Of a stretch of DNA of 64,000 nt, positions 43,037 through 52,583 are shown in pieces. The position numbers and the translations under genes were made by a program. The stretch lies in the NCBI RefSeq assembly GCF_004329715.1, contig NZ_JXSY01000011.1, positions 186,001-250,000 on the forward strand. Direction: 5' to 3'. Source of the stretch: Bowmanella sp. JS7-9 (GTDB taxonomy: Bacteria; Pseudomonadota; Gammaproteobacteria; Enterobacterales; Alteromonadaceae). The first letter of the stretch is position 1; the number at the start of each line of letters is the position of its first letter. The notes below the pieces were generated by a model. It searched no databases and had not been told where the DNA came from. It worked only from the letters and a program-made list of their open reading frames with translations.

Positions 43037-44254
43037 ATGTATGCATATGTTGCGCGCCAGGCTATCTTCGATCGCGCTAAAGAGGTTATTGGTTACGAGT
43101 TGCTGTTTCGCGATGGCCAGCAAAACTGTTATCCCAATATTGAACCAGACGAAGCCACCTCCAAGCTGATAAATCAGCATCATTTAAGTACCGAATTGAC
43201 CGATATCACCGACGGTAAAAAGGCATTTCTGAATTTCTATCGCGATACCTTGCTTTATCGTTTCCCCACATCGTTAGATCCGCTCACCACCGTGATTGAG
43301 GTGATCGAAACCACTGAGGTTGATGCCGAACTGATCCGCGCATGCAAACATCTGCACGACCTTGGCTACAAGCTGGCGCTGGATGATTACGATTTTGACA
43401 CCCGTTGGGATCCCCTGTTTCCTTATGTTGCGATGGTCAAGATTGAGGCAGATGAACGCTCTTTGCAGCAGCTTCCCGGTTTGCTTGAGCGTATCCGTCA
43501 TCGCCCGGTTAAGGTCGTGGTTGAGCGGATTGAAACAAATGTGCAGTTTGAGCAGTTTCTGGCCTTGGGAGTGGATTATTTTCAGGGCTATTTTTTCACC
43601 CGTCCGGAAGTCATGCAGCGCAAAGATCTACCGGTGATGAAGCTTAATTTGTTACGCATGATTGAAATCAGTGCGCGCCATGATTTTGCTATGAGTGATA
43701 TGAATAGCGTATTGGAGCGGGACGCTTCGCTGGCGTTTAAGTTATTACGCTATATGAATAATCCGGCCAATTATCAGCGCCAGAAGATATCGTCCTTGCT
43801 GCATGCCCTGAATTACATGGGGCAGATCGAGGTGAAAAAATTCATCGCGTTGTTGGCCATGGCCAACCTCGGTGATAGCAAGCCGGATGAATTGTTGACC
43901 CTATCGCTGAGCCGGGCGAAATTTTGTCAGGCAGTCGCCGACTACCGGGGCGACGAACAAAATCCTCCCAAAGGCTTTCTGATCGGCCTGTTATCCACCC
44001 TCGATGCCATGCTGGATTTGAGTATGCAGGACATTGTGCGCAGATTGCCGCTGGCAGACGATATCAGTGCGGCACTGCGTGGCGAGAGCGGGGATTTACG
44101 TCGCTATTTAGAATTGGCACAGGCTTATGAGCAGGCGAATTGGACGCAAACGGAACATCTGGCGGAAGCACTGGCGATACCGGCTGACCTGATGGCAGTG
44201 AAATACCAACAGGCGATTCAGTGGGCGGATGAATTGAAAAACACCGCCATTTAA
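43037..44254 (+). CDS. EAL-HDOD domain signalling protein (YuxH/CdgJ-like)
   Basis: 405-aa cytosolic protein: an EAL-type domain (about 1-200) followed by HDOD (about 200-390). Many EAL residues persist (YELLFRDG, LNFYRD, IEVIE, LDDYD, VKIEA, VVERIE, FQGYFF), but the signature reads ELL and DDFG reads DDYD. Catalysis is therefore doubtful. Vibrio CdgJ, of the same architecture, affects motility and biofilm. It converges with ftsX with only 4 nt between stops and no terminator. Confidence 0.87.
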   Translation: MYAYVARQAIFDRAKEVIGYELLFRDGQQNCYPNIEPDEATSKLINQHHLSTELTDITDGKKAFLNFYRDTLLYRFPTSLDPLTTVIEVIETTEVDAELIRACKHLHDLGYKLALDDYDFDTRWDPLFPYVAMVKIEADERSLQQLPGLLERIRHRPVKVVVERIETNVQFEQFLALGVDYFQGYFFTRPEVMQRKDLPVMKLNLLRMIEISARHDFAMSDMNSVLERDASLAFKLLRYMNNPANYQRQKISSLLHALNYMGQIEVKKFIALLAMANLGDSKPDELLTLSLSRAKFCQAVADYRGDEQNPPKGFLIGLLSTLDAMLDLSMQDIVRRLPLADDISAALRGESGDLRRYLELAQAYEQANWTQTEHLAEALAIPADLMAVKYQQAIQWADELKNTAI

Positions 44255-44258
44255 CGCC

Positions 44259-45242
44259 TTACTGCGGTTCGATGTCTTTTACATGGCGATAAACGCTGAG
44301 CATCGAGCCGACCAAACCCAAGCCGATGGATAGGCCCAGCATGGTAAGCAGTTCATTACCCTGCAGACCCGTCAGGTTGAAGTCATGGGCATACAACTCG
44401 GTCAGGCTGGCGATGCTCGACTCGGCCCACCATAGCAGCAACATCACCGCAAACCACGCCGATAGCCCGCCTAGCAAGCCGTACCAGAAACCGGTATACA
44501 AAAACGGGCGCTGAATAAAGGCATCGGTGGCACCCACCAGCTTCATAATCTGAATTTCGCTGCGTTTATTCAAAATATTCAGGCGAATGGTATTACCGAT
44601 GATCACCACCACCGCCATAAACAATAGCAGGGCGATCATCAGTACTAAATCGTGCGCCATCTCGACTGCAGCATGCAGGCGATTGAGCCAATCGATATCC
44701 AGTTTGCCAAACTCCACTTCGCGCTCATTGCGCAATTTATCCAGCAACAAGGCCGCTGCGGTTGGCCCGGTGTGGCGTGCGGTTGGCATAACCAGCAGTA
44801 CATCGGGTAGTGGATTTTTGTTGAGATACTTGAGTGCATCGCCCATGCCGGAGCGCTGCTGAAAATCTTTCAGGCCCTGTTCGGCGGTGATATGCACCAC
44901 CTGTTCGACCTCCGGCCAGGCATTAATGCGACGAATTAACTGTTGAATATCACCAGCGGGTAGATCCTGGCGTAAAAATAACGAGATCTCAGCGGCCTGT
45001 TCCCAACCGGAACTGATTTGTTCGGTATTTTTGACCAGCACATACAAGGTCGATGGCAGGGTAATGGCTAAGCCCAAAACCGCAATGGTGAGCATAGAGT
45101 CTGCCGGCGCGCGCCACAGTTCACCGAGGCTGGCTAATGCCTGACGCACATGGTCGACGAAAAACATCAGTACTTTTTGCAATGAAGATATTTTTTGCTG
45201 GCTAGCGCCCTGACTACTGCGGCCGGTAAACAGAATGCTCAT
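44259..45242 (-). CDS. ftsX: cell division protein FtsX
   Basis: Permease-like subunit of the FtsEX complex, 327 aa, four transmembrane helices (about 50-75, 200-225, 250-275, 300-322) with a periplasmic domain (about 80-195). FtsEX recruits and activates septal amidase activators such as EnvC. Its start overlaps ftsE by 4 nt. Gammaproteobacteria often have rpoH directly downstream; here the next gene is an unrelated convergent EAL-HDOD gene. Confidence 0.94.
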   Translation of the reverse strand: MSILFTGRSSQGASQQKISSLQKVLMFFVDHVRQALASLGELWRAPADSMLTIAVLGLAITLPSTLYVLVKNTEQISSGWEQAAEISLFLRQDLPAGDIQQLIRRINAWPEVEQVVHITAEQGLKDFQQRSGMGDALKYLNKNPLPDVLLVMPTARHTGPTAAALLLDKLRNEREVEFGKLDIDWLNRLHAAVEMAHDLVLMIALLLFMAVVVIIGNTIRLNILNKRSEIQIMKLVGATDAFIQRPFLYTGFWYGLLGGLSAWFAVMLLLWWAESSIASLTELYAHDFNLTGLQGNELLTMLGLSIGLGLVGSMLSVYRHVKDIEPQ

Positions 45243-45928
45243 TCTGAGTCCCCCCGCCAGTCTTCCACCAGACCATCGGTAATCATCTGGCCGTTACGCA
45301 ATGTCAGTGTGCGGTAGCGCATGCGGGCAATCAGGCCCAGATCGTGGGTTGCAATCAACACAGACACACCGGCTTGATTGAGTTTCTCAAACAGATTGAT
45401 GATTTCCATCGACAGCTTAGGATCCAGGTTGCCGGTAGGCTCGTCGGCAAGCAGAATCGGTGGCTTATTAACGATGGCGCGGGCAATACCTACCCGTTGC
45501 TGCTCACCACCGGACAGGGTAATCGGTAACGAATTAATTTTGTCAGCCAGCCCAACCAAATCCAGTGCCGCATGCACCTTGCGGGTAATGTCGCGGCGGC
45601 TGTAGCCTTCGATGACCAACGGCAAGGCCACATTGTCAAAGGCTGTCTTGTCCATCAGTAGCTGATGGCTTTGGAAGATCATGCCAATATCACGGCGAAT
45701 ATACGGCACCTGACGGTTTTTGATTTTACCCAGGTCATGGCCGTTGATGAGCACCCGTCCTACGGTCGGGCGTTCCATGATACTGATTAACTTGAGCAGG
45801 GTGCTTTTTCCGGCACCGGAATGGCCGGTCAAAAACGCCATTTCGCCGGGTGGAATATGAAAACTGACCTGACGCAACGCTTGTTGTCCGCCCGGATAGG
45901 TTTTGCTTACCTGCTCAAATTTAATCAT
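45239..45928 (-). CDS. ftsE: cell division ATP-binding protein FtsE
   Basis: ABC-type ATPase partner of FtsX, 229 aa. Walker A GHSGAGKST, Q-loop region, signature LSGGEQQRVGIARA, Walker B ILLADEPTG and the H-loop ATHD are all intact. It starts 3 nt after the ftsY stop and overlaps ftsX, so the three genes form one operon. Confidence 0.96.
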   Translation of the reverse strand: MIKFEQVSKTYPGGQQALRQVSFHIPPGEMAFLTGHSGAGKSTLLKLISIMERPTVGRVLINGHDLGKIKNRQVPYIRRDIGMIFQSHQLLMDKTAFDNVALPLVIEGYSRRDITRKVHAALDLVGLADKINSLPITLSGGEQQRVGIARAIVNKPPILLADEPTGNLDPKLSMEIINLFEKLNQAGVSVLIATHDLGLIARMRYRTLTLRNGQMITDGLVEDWRGDSE

Positions 45929-45931
45929 GCC

Positions 45932-47065
45932 TTAGCCTTGTTGCTGTTCAAACAGGGCATCGACGAATTCTTTGCTGTCAAACGGGCGTAAATCGTCAAT
46001 CCCTTCACCAACGCCTATGTATCTGATTGGTATGCCAAATTTATCAGCTATGGCGAAAATTACACCCCCTTTTGCAGTACCATCCAATTTGGTCAGGGTA
46101 ATGCCGGTTAATCCCACCGCTTCACTGAATAATTTACACTGGCTCAGGGCGTTTTGTCCGGTACCGGCATCCAGTGCCAGCATGACCTCATGGGGGGCAT
46201 CCGGATTAAGTTTTTTCATTACCCGGACGACTTTCTTCAATTCTTCCATCAGGTGGTCTTTGTTCTGCAAGCGTCCGGCGGTATCGGCAATCAGCACATC
46301 CACATCACGAGCCTGCGCCGCTTGCAGTGCGTCGAACAACACCGAAGCACTGTCTGCACCGGTATGCTGGGCAATCACCGGAATATTGTTGCGCTCGCCC
46401 CATACCTGCAATTGTTCAACGGCAGCCGCACGGAACGTATCGCCGGCAGCCAGCATGACTTTCTTGCCTTGTTGTTGGAACTGCTTGGCCATTTTGCCGA
46501 TAGTGGTGGTTTTGCCCACGCCGTTGACGCCTACCATCAGGATCACAAACGGCCCGTTGCCTGCGCTGGCCACGTCCAGTGGCTGACTGACCGGTTGCAG
46601 CAACTGTTCCATTTGCTCCTTCAGCACGCCATATAACGCTTCACCATCCTGTAATTGCTTGCGATTGGCGCGTTCGGTCAACTCGGTGATGATTTTCTGG
46701 GTGGTATCCATGCCCAAATCAGCAACCAATAACTGGGTTTCCAGTTCCTCGAACAATTCGTCATCAATTTTTTTGCCGCTGAACAGGTTTAAAAAGCCAG
46801 AACCAATATTCTCACTAGTCTTGGATAAACCGGCTTTCAGGCGTTCAAAAAGAGAAGGCTTTTTCTCTTTTAATGCCGGCGGTGTTTCAGTCTGGCTAAC
46901 TGGCGCAGTGGCGCTCGGTGCCGGCACTGAGGTGGTGTCAGTGGGTTCGGCCTGCGGCACTGCTGCAGTGCTTTGTTGCTCGGCATTTTCGGCGGCCGAA
47001 GTAGGCGCATCCTGCTCGGGGGCCTGATCTTTATTTTTGCCAAACCAGGAAAAGAATTTCGACAT
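45932..47065 (-). CDS. ftsY: signal recognition particle receptor FtsY
   Basis: SRP receptor GTPase that docks ribosome-SRP complexes at the membrane, 377 aa. An acidic, Pro/Thr/Ala-rich A domain (about 10-75) precedes the NG domain. GTPase motifs GVNGVGKTTTIGK, DTAGR and TKLDGTAKGG are present. First gene of ftsYEX, divergent from rsmD as in many gammaproteobacteria. Confidence 0.96.
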   Translation of the reverse strand: MSKFFSWFGKNKDQAPEQDAPTSAAENAEQQSTAAVPQAEPTDTTSVPAPSATAPVSQTETPPALKEKKPSLFERLKAGLSKTSENIGSGFLNLFSGKKIDDELFEELETQLLVADLGMDTTQKIITELTERANRKQLQDGEALYGVLKEQMEQLLQPVSQPLDVASAGNGPFVILMVGVNGVGKTTTIGKMAKQFQQQGKKVMLAAGDTFRAAAVEQLQVWGERNNIPVIAQHTGADSASVLFDALQAAQARDVDVLIADTAGRLQNKDHLMEELKKVVRVMKKLNPDAPHEVMLALDAGTGQNALSQCKLFSEAVGLTGITLTKLDGTAKGGVIFAIADKFGIPIRYIGVGEGIDDLRPFDSKEFVDALFEQQQG

Positions 47066-47177
47066 GGGAGACCTTTATTCTATGGCCATGTGTCTGGGCT
47101 GTTTCAACACGGCGCAAAACGTTACACTACGGGGAATTAAGTTGGTCTTAATTTATCCGGGTAATCATAACATTTCC

Positions 47178-47774
47178 ATGAAGCGACAGGTCAAACAAAA
47201 ATCCCCCGCGACGGGTGCCATTCGTATTATTGCCGGCCAATGGCGAGGCCGAAAGCTACCCGTTCTGGATGTAGAAGGCCTGCGGCCGACCACGGATCGC
47301 ACCAAGGAAACGGTGTTTAACTGGTTAACCCCATATCTGGCCGAGACGAATTGTCTGGATGCCTTCGCAGGAGCCGGGTCGTTAGGATTTGAGGCGTTAT
47401 CCCGTTATGCCAGCCATTGCACCTTTGTTGAATTGGATAAGCAGGCCGCCAAACAGATATTGGCCAATCGCGATCTGTTGAAACTGTCTGCGCAGGCGGC
47501 GGACGTGCGCCAGGGCAGTTTGTTCCAGCAACATCTGCCGGAGGCCAGCTACGATGTCGTGTTTGTCGATCCGCCGTTTAACCGGGGGTTGGCGCAGCAG
47601 GCCATTGATTGGCTCAGTCAGTCAGGTTGTCTTAAACCTGATGCACTGGTTTATGTGGAATGTGAGTTAACGGCGATGCCACTGAATTTGCCAGGTGGCT
47701 GGCAGTTGTTGAAACAAAAGCAAACCCAGCAATTTAGCTATCAACTTTATCAGACAGGAGATCGCGACGCATGA
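47178..47774 (+). CDS. rsmD: 16S rRNA (guanine966-N2)-methyltransferase RsmD
   Basis: SAM-dependent methyltransferase of small-subunit rRNA, 198 aa. RIIAGQWRGRKLPV at the start, DAFAGAGSLGFEALSR (SAM binding) and catalytic VFVDPPF. The start is ATG 47178, since the family begins just before RIIAG; the open frame extends further upstream over the ftsY promoter region. It overlaps dgkA by 4 nt. Confidence 0.94.
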   Translation: MKRQVKQKSPATGAIRIIAGQWRGRKLPVLDVEGLRPTTDRTKETVFNWLTPYLAETNCLDAFAGAGSLGFEALSRYASHCTFVELDKQAAKQILANRDLLKLSAQAADVRQGSLFQQHLPEASYDVVFVDPPFNRGLAQQAIDWLSQSGCLKPDALVYVECELTAMPLNLPGGWQLLKQKQTQQFSYQLYQTGDRDA

Positions 47775-48163
47775 GTCACGGACAGCACGTAAAACCCAAT
47801 GGCAGTGGTATTGGCCGAATTATCAAAGCGACCAAATGTTCATTCGATGGGTTGGTTAGTGCATGGCGCGATGAAGCGGCGTTTCGCCAGGAAATGCTGA
47901 TGGCGGTGATCGGCACTGCGCTGGCTTGCTGGTTGGCGCAAAGCATAAATCAGTGGTTGCTGTTAGTCATTCCGTTAATGGCGCTGTTGGTGGTGGAAAT
48001 CTTTAACAGTGCGATTGAAGCGGCCATCGACCGTATCGGTGCGGAAATTCACCCTTTGTCGAAAAAGGCTAAAGATCTGGGCTCCTCAGCGGTGTTTATT
48101 ACCTTGCTGATTATTGCCCTGTGCTGGGGCAGTGTGCTGTATCAGAACTATCTGGTGGGCTAA
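47771..48163 (+). CDS. dgkA: diacylglycerol kinase
   Basis: Integral membrane kinase that recycles diacylglycerol to phosphatidate, 130 aa, three transmembrane helices. The family signature EIFNSAIEAAIDRIG followed by HPLSKKAKDLGSSAV is intact, including the catalytic Glu. Coupled to rsmD by an ATGA overlap. A terminator shared with convergent tpx follows. Confidence 0.95.
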   Translation: MSHGQHVKPNGSGIGRIIKATKCSFDGLVSAWRDEAAFRQEMLMAVIGTALACWLAQSINQWLLLVIPLMALLVVEIFNSAIEAAIDRIGAEIHPLSKKAKDLGSSAVFITLLIIALCWGSVLYQNYLVG

Positions 48164-48175
48164 GGGAAATAAGAA

Positions 48176-48206
48176 AAACAGGTCTGCCGGGATGGCAAAC
48201 CTGTTT
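48176..48206. terminator. bidirectional terminator between dgkA and tpx
   Basis: AAACAGGTCTGCC (48176-48188) and GGCAAACCTGTTT (48194-48206), a 13-bp stem with one mismatch and a 5-nt loop. A-rich on the left and T-rich on the right, suited to both directions. Confidence 0.75.
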
Positions 48207-48213
48207 GTCAGGC

Positions 48214-48708
48214 TTACAGAACGGCCAGTGCGGCGTCGTAATCAGGTTCGTTAGCGATTTCGCTGACCAGTTCGGTATGTAATACCTCACCTTTTTCGTT
48301 CAATACGACCACAGCGCGGGCAGTTAATCCGGCCAGCGGTCCATCTACCATTTTCACCCCATAGTCAGATGCGAACGAGCTGCGGAACGCAGATGCGGGC
48401 ACGACATTTTGCAGGCCTTCGGCGCCACAAAAGCGCGCCAGTGCAAAAGGTAAATCCATCGAAACACACACCACAGCCGTGTTATCCATTGTGGAGGCCT
48501 GTTGATTAAACTGGCGCACCGACTGGGCACAGGTAGGGGTATCGACACTGGGAAAAATATTCAGCACAACGCGTTTGCCGCTGAAGTCGGCGCTGGTTGC
48601 CGGGCTTAAATCAGTTTTGACTAAATCGAATGCAGGCGCTTTGCTGCCGACGGCAGGCAGATCGCCAGTGGTGTTAAATGGGTTACCTTTTAGTGTCACG
48701 CTAGCCAT
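48214..48708 (-). CDS. tpx: thiol peroxidase Tpx
   Basis: Peroxiredoxin of 164 aa that reduces lipid and organic hydroperoxides using thioredoxin. Peroxidatic Cys60 lies in [16 protein letters not shown] and resolving Cys94 in ARFCGAEG, the Tpx spacing. AAAGGAG precedes the ATG. Convergent with dgkA. Confidence 0.95.
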   Translation of the reverse strand: MASVTLKGNPFNTTGDLPAVGSKAPAFDLVKTDLSPATSADFSGKRVVLNIFPSVDTPTCAQSVRQFNQQASTMDNTAVVCVSMDLPFALARFCGAEGLQNVVPASAFRSSFASDYGVKMVDGPLAGLTARAVVVLNEKGEVLHTELVSEIANEPDYDAALAVL

Positions 48709-48773
48709 AGTTGTCTCCTTTAAAGTGGCAATGCCAATACTGAGTTGGGTAGTGCTGCGATCACTCAGTGGGG

Positions 48774-49361
48774 TTAGTCGGTTAATTCAATACCGATATT
48801 TGAAATACCTTCTTCACGCACCAACGTGCGCAATTGCTTACATAGCGCCGCGCTGACGCTTTCCGCTTCTATGATATCCAGCAATTCATTTTGCAACGCG
48901 ACTTCCCATTGCATCAGGGGATGAGCGGCAATCTGCTGATTTTCTAAATCATCACCGGCTTCCTGCAGGATATAAGCCTCGACGCTGCCCTGGGATAACT
49001 TACTTACCACCACTGCACCTTGCAGATCTTCACCCAGAATCAACTGCAGCAATGCCTGCATGGACATCGCCGTATCAATCGCGGGGTAAACACCATACAT
49101 GTCGAAGTCGGCCGCGTCCGGTGTGATTTCTTCAATGCGTTCCAGGCGGGTGGCGAAATTCATTTTCGCTTTTGGCACGCTCAACCATTCCCACACACAA
49201 TTGAGGGTGGTACGAAATTCACTGGCATCGCCAAATTCGGTCGCTTCACTGAATAACTGATAGTTAGTCAGCATGCGTTCCAGCAGTGCCGCGGAGAAGG
49301 CAATCGCCGATTTGTCTGTCAACGCGCGGGCGCGGGCGAAAGTACTGAGCTTTTTCTTCAT
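48774..49361 (-). CDS. YjaG family (DUF416) protein
   Basis: 195-aa helical cytosolic protein of the DUF416/YjaG family, function unknown. The central [23 protein letters not shown] block and an acidic C-terminus are visible. Its ATG overlaps the marC stop by one base (TAATG), so it is coupled to that gene. Confidence 0.83.
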   Translation of the reverse strand: MKKKLSTFARARALTDKSAIAFSAALLERMLTNYQLFSEATEFGDASEFRTTLNCVWEWLSVPKAKMNFATRLERIEEITPDAADFDMYGVYPAIDTAMSMQALLQLILGEDLQGAVVVSKLSQGSVEAYILQEAGDDLENQQIAAHPLMQWEVALQNELLDIIEAESVSAALCKQLRTLVREEGISNIGIELTD

Positions 49362-49951
49362 TATTTATGCCCCAGATAGGTGGCCACCCCATCGAGCAGC
49401 ATTTGAATGGAAATCATGACCAGAATCATACCCATCAGGCGCTCCATGGCGGTCAGGCCTTTTTCGCCGAGCAGGCGGTGGAACAGATTACTGAACATTA
49501 AAATTGCGGCACTGACTAACCAGGCTGCAAACAGTGCAATGCTCCAGTCTGTCATGCGGCTGGGATCCTGATTAGCCAGCAGTATCAACGCGGCCAGAAT
49601 CGACGGGCCAGCAATCATCGGTACGGCTAATGGGACTAAAAACGGCTCTTCACCGACCGCGGTGCCAATCACGCCGCCTGGCTGTGGGAAAATCATCCGC
49701 AGGGCAATCAAAAACAGAATAATCCCGCCCGCGATGCTGACACTTTCCTGACGTACATTCAGGAAATCCAGAATCTGCTGACCACTAAAAAGGAATAAGC
49801 CCATGATTAATAAAGAGAAAACTAGTTCTCTGGCAAGAATAATACGGCGCCGCTTGGGCTCGATAGATTTCAGAACCGACATAAACACCGGCAAATTGCC
49901 AAGTGGATCCATGATCAAAAACAACATCACGGCGGCTGACCAAATATCCAT
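49361..49951 (-). CDS. MarC family membrane protein (YhgN-like)
   Basis: Six-helix inner-membrane protein of the MarC family, 196 aa, opening with LFLIMDPLGNLPVFMSVL. The transport substrate is not established; the MarC name does not imply multidrug resistance. Coupled to the DUF416 gene by a one-base overlap. Confidence 0.9.
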   Translation of the reverse strand: MDIWSAAVMLFLIMDPLGNLPVFMSVLKSIEPKRRRIILARELVFSLLIMGLFLFSGQQILDFLNVRQESVSIAGGIILFLIALRMIFPQPGGVIGTAVGEEPFLVPLAVPMIAGPSILAALILLANQDPSRMTDWSIALFAAWLVSAAILMFSNLFHRLLGEKGLTAMERLMGMILVMISIQMLLDGVATYLGHK

Positions 49952-50144
49952 GGGACTCTCTTTAAGTAATTAACTGGGCTATTCTAGCATTTAAAAAACA
50001 GGCAGTAATTCAAATGGTTAAATAATTACTGCGCAAAACCACCCTAGGTTAGCCGGTTTATGCGGTCGTTCTGCTGATGAACTAGCGAAACGACAGTTTT
50101 GCGATTACATTGTAAAAAAAATTTTAAAAACCAAGAGGATCAAC

Positions 50145-50327
50145 ATGTCATTAATGTCAGTTTCGGATGTCGCGGAATTTCTCGGCGTACAGGAAATTCG
50201 TGTAGAACGTTTAGAGCGGGAAAGCCTGCTAGTGGCTGCCGGCCAGGACGAAAATGGCAAACCTATGTTTAAACGCGAAGACGTAGTGAAGTATAAAGAA
50301 TTCGCGGAACGACTCGGCGGTTTGTAA
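50145..50327 (+). CDS. small helix-turn-helix protein
   Basis: 60-aa protein resembling MerR/excisionase-type winged-helix DNA-binding domains: VSDVAEFLGVQEIRVERLERESLLV, then PMFKREDVVKYKEFAERL. AAGAGG precedes ATG 50145; an in-frame ATG 9 nt later is possible. It is a single gene with its own terminator. No integrase is nearby, so it is probably not a phage excisionase. Target unknown. Confidence 0.75.
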   Translation: MSLMSVSDVAEFLGVQEIRVERLERESLLVAAGQDENGKPMFKREDVVKYKEFAERLGGL

Positions 50328-50343
50328 CAACAGGATTTACAGT

Positions 50344-50370
50344 AAAAAGGCGCCACAGAGGCGCCTTTTT
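50344..50370. terminator. bidirectional intrinsic terminator
   Basis: Perfect 11-bp stem AAAAAGGCGCC (50344-50354), loop ACAGA, GGCGCCTTTTT (50360-50370). It serves both the small HTH gene and the convergent M17 aminopeptidase. Confidence 0.9.
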
Positions 50371-50373
50371 TGT

Positions 50374-51657
50374 TTATTCCGCTTCATGTAGCAAGCGGGC
50401 AATGGTGCGAATACCCAGCCCGGTCGCACCGGCCGGATACAGGTTGGTCGCGGAGTTATTAAACGCCGCCGCCAGATCAAAGTGCAACCAGCCAGCGCCA
50501 TCACGAGGTACAAAGCGTGACAGGAAACCGGCCGCATTGGAGGCACCGCCGGCGCCGCCACCTTTAACCGCACGACTGTTTGCGGTGTCCGCATAGGGTG
50601 ATGGACAGGCTTCCTGGTGCCATTTCTCCAGTGGCAGTGGCCAGACGGGTTCTAATTCTTCGTTTGCCACTGCCATGGCGTGAGTCTGATAGTCTTTATC
50701 CAGCGCAAACAGCGCGTGGAAATCACTGCCAACCGCGGTCATCGCTGCGCCGGTTAAGGTTGCAGCATCAATAATGGTATGGGCACCAGTTTCGCCCGCT
50801 GCCAGCAGGCCATCGGCTAACACCAGACGCCCTTCCGCATCGGTGTTGACCACTTCAACTGTGGTGCCGTTTTTATAGGTGATGATGTCACCCAGTTTAT
50901 AGGCATGACCGCTGATTAAGTTTTCTGCACAGCACAAGAACAGTTTGACCCGTTTGTTCAGCCCCTGTGAAATGGCCAGGCCTAACGCGCCCGCTACAGT
51001 CGCCGCGCCGCCCATATCGCATTTCATGGTCAGCATGCCCTCGGAGGCTTTAATGCTGTAGCCACCGCTGTCGAAGGTGATGCCTTTACCAACCAGCGCC
51101 GCCGCCACTGGCGCTGTGCTCAATCCGCTGGGGTTATAATCCACTTCCAGGAATACCGGCGGGCGATCACTGCCACGGCCTACTTCCCAGATCCCCATCC
51201 AACCGGCTTTCACCAGATCTTCACCGACAATGCGCGTAGCGCTGATAGCATCACCACCCAGTTCTTTTAACCAACTGGTGACACGCGCCGCGAGCAATTC
51301 CGGCGACAGGTTTTGTGGGGTTTCGTTGATCAGGTTGCGGGTAAAGACCAGCGCCTCGTACATTTTTTGCAGGTGCGCGGCATGTTCGTCCTGACACCAT
51401 TTAATTTTGGCTGGCTTACGCACGGAACCAAAGCTGGTCGCAAATGCCCATTGCTGATCCGCCTGCCATTTTCCACTTAACAGCAGATCACGGCCGGTAA
51501 CGCTATCCAGCAGACGGGCTGCTTTGCGTATGGTGCGTAATGAGTCGTCTTTATGTAAGTGAATAAAAATGCGTTCTGCGTCAAATGACACCAGAGCGGA
51601 ATCACCCCACTGAGCGGGGGCAGGATCACGGCTTAAATAAACCGCCAGTTGCGACAT
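50374..51657 (-). CDS. M17 leucyl aminopeptidase family protein
   Basis: Cytosolic dinuclear-zinc aminopeptidase of family M17, 427 aa, somewhat shorter than PepA (about 500 aa), closer to PepB-like members. Catalytic blocks are VGKGITFDSGGYSIK, MKCDMGGAA and the signature NTDAEGRLVLADGL. GAGG lies before the ATG. Divergent from sfsA across 68 nt. Confidence 0.92.
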   Translation of the reverse strand: MSQLAVYLSRDPAPAQWGDSALVSFDAERIFIHLHKDDSLRTIRKAARLLDSVTGRDLLLSGKWQADQQWAFATSFGSVRKPAKIKWCQDEHAAHLQKMYEALVFTRNLINETPQNLSPELLAARVTSWLKELGGDAISATRIVGEDLVKAGWMGIWEVGRGSDRPPVFLEVDYNPSGLSTAPVAAALVGKGITFDSGGYSIKASEGMLTMKCDMGGAATVAGALGLAISQGLNKRVKLFLCCAENLISGHAYKLGDIITYKNGTTVEVVNTDAEGRLVLADGLLAAGETGAHTIIDAATLTGAAMTAVGSDFHALFALDKDYQTHAMAVANEELEPVWPLPLEKWHQEACPSPYADTANSRAVKGGGAGGASNAAGFLSRFVPRDGAGWLHFDLAAAFNNSATNLYPAGATGLGIRTIARLLHEAE

Positions 51658-51725
51658 AGTTTGTACCTCAGGTTATGATGGGCGCTGACAAATTTATCAG
51701 CTGAATTAGATTAACAGACAAGATT

Positions 51726-52439
51726 ATGCACTATCCCAGCGCACTGACCAGTGCCAAATTTATTAATCGTTACAAACGCTTCTTTGTCGATGCGCGCCTT
51801 GAAAATGGCGACATCGTCACCGCCCATTGCCCCAATACAGGCTCGATGCGCCACTGTATCGGCGAAGGCTGGCCAGTATTGTTGTCCCACTCGGATAACC
51901 CCAAACGCAAACTCGCCTACACCCTGGAGTTTAGTCAAAACCCGCAAGGACATTGGATTGGCCTCAATACCGGTATGGCGAACAAGCTGGTGGAAGAAGC
52001 CCTGACACAGCGCAAGATTCCTTCCCTGGCCGGCTACAGCCAGGTACGGCGAGAGGTGAAATATGCGCAGAACAGTCGTATTGATTTCTTGCTTAGCGCA
52101 GAGGGAATGGCAGATTGCTATGTGGAAGTTAAATCCGTGACCTTGCTGGAAAATGGCCAGGGCTACTTCCCCGATGCTGCGAGTACGCGTGGGCAGAAGC
52201 ATTTGCAGGATTTGATGCAGATGGTGGATGAGGGCCATCGCGCGGTGTTGTTGTTTCTCGTGCAACATGAAGGGATATTCAATGTCAGCGCGGCGGCACA
52301 TATCGACCCTGTCTATGCCGATTTGCTCGAGCAGGCGAAGGCCCATGGGGTGCAGGTGATTGCCCTCAAAGCACGCCGGGAAGGAGAAAAATACCTTGCA
52401 GATCAAGTGCTCAATGATAGTTTGGGTGAAAAAGGTTGA
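51726..52439 (+). CDS. sfsA: DNA/RNA nuclease SfsA
   Basis: 237-aa protein of the SfsA family (sugar fermentation stimulation protein; members have nuclease activity). N-terminal OB-like part with NTGSMRHCIGEG, and a restriction-endonuclease-like C-terminal part with IDFLLSA and CYVEVKSVTL (the D...ExK site). Often upstream of dksA, as here. Confidence 0.93.
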   Translation: MHYPSALTSAKFINRYKRFFVDARLENGDIVTAHCPNTGSMRHCIGEGWPVLLSHSDNPKRKLAYTLEFSQNPQGHWIGLNTGMANKLVEEALTQRKIPSLAGYSQVRREVKYAQNSRIDFLLSAEGMADCYVEVKSVTLLENGQGYFPDAASTRGQKHLQDLMQMVDEGHRAVLLFLVQHEGIFNVSAAAHIDPVYADLLEQAKAHGVQVIALKARREGEKYLADQVLNDSLGEKG

Positions 52440-52449
52440 TTTTTTTTAG

Positions 52450-52474
52450 GTTAGCGCCATATTGGCAAGCTAAC
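52450..52474 (+). other. hairpin downstream of sfsA
   Basis: GTTAGC-GCCA-TAT-TGGC-AA-GCTAAC forms a strong stem just after the sfsA stop. A T-run precedes rather than follows it, so it is not a standard terminator for sfsA. Confidence 0.4.
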
Positions 52475-52502
52475 TTCGGGTCGGGTAGACCGCAAAGCGA
52501 GA

Positions 52503-52531
52503 TTGTCAAGGATTGGGGTTTTTGCTATACC
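52503..52531 (+). promoter_or_regulatory. candidate sigma-70 promoter of dksA
   Basis: TTGTCA (52503-52508), 17-nt spacer, TATACC (52526-52531), about 50 nt before the dksA ATG. Confidence 0.5.
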
Positions 52532-52583
52532 TTCACGCTTTGTCAAACCGACCTGTTTGCATTTAGTTCAGGAGAGAAGGCTG

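Noticed and set aside
45972-46586. 204-codon plus-strand frame opposite ftsY
   Set aside because: Antisense to the conserved NG domain; no family features.
51711-52406. 231-codon minus-strand frame opposite sfsA
   Set aside because: Fully antisense to a conserved gene, with His/Cys-rich composition typical of shadow frames.
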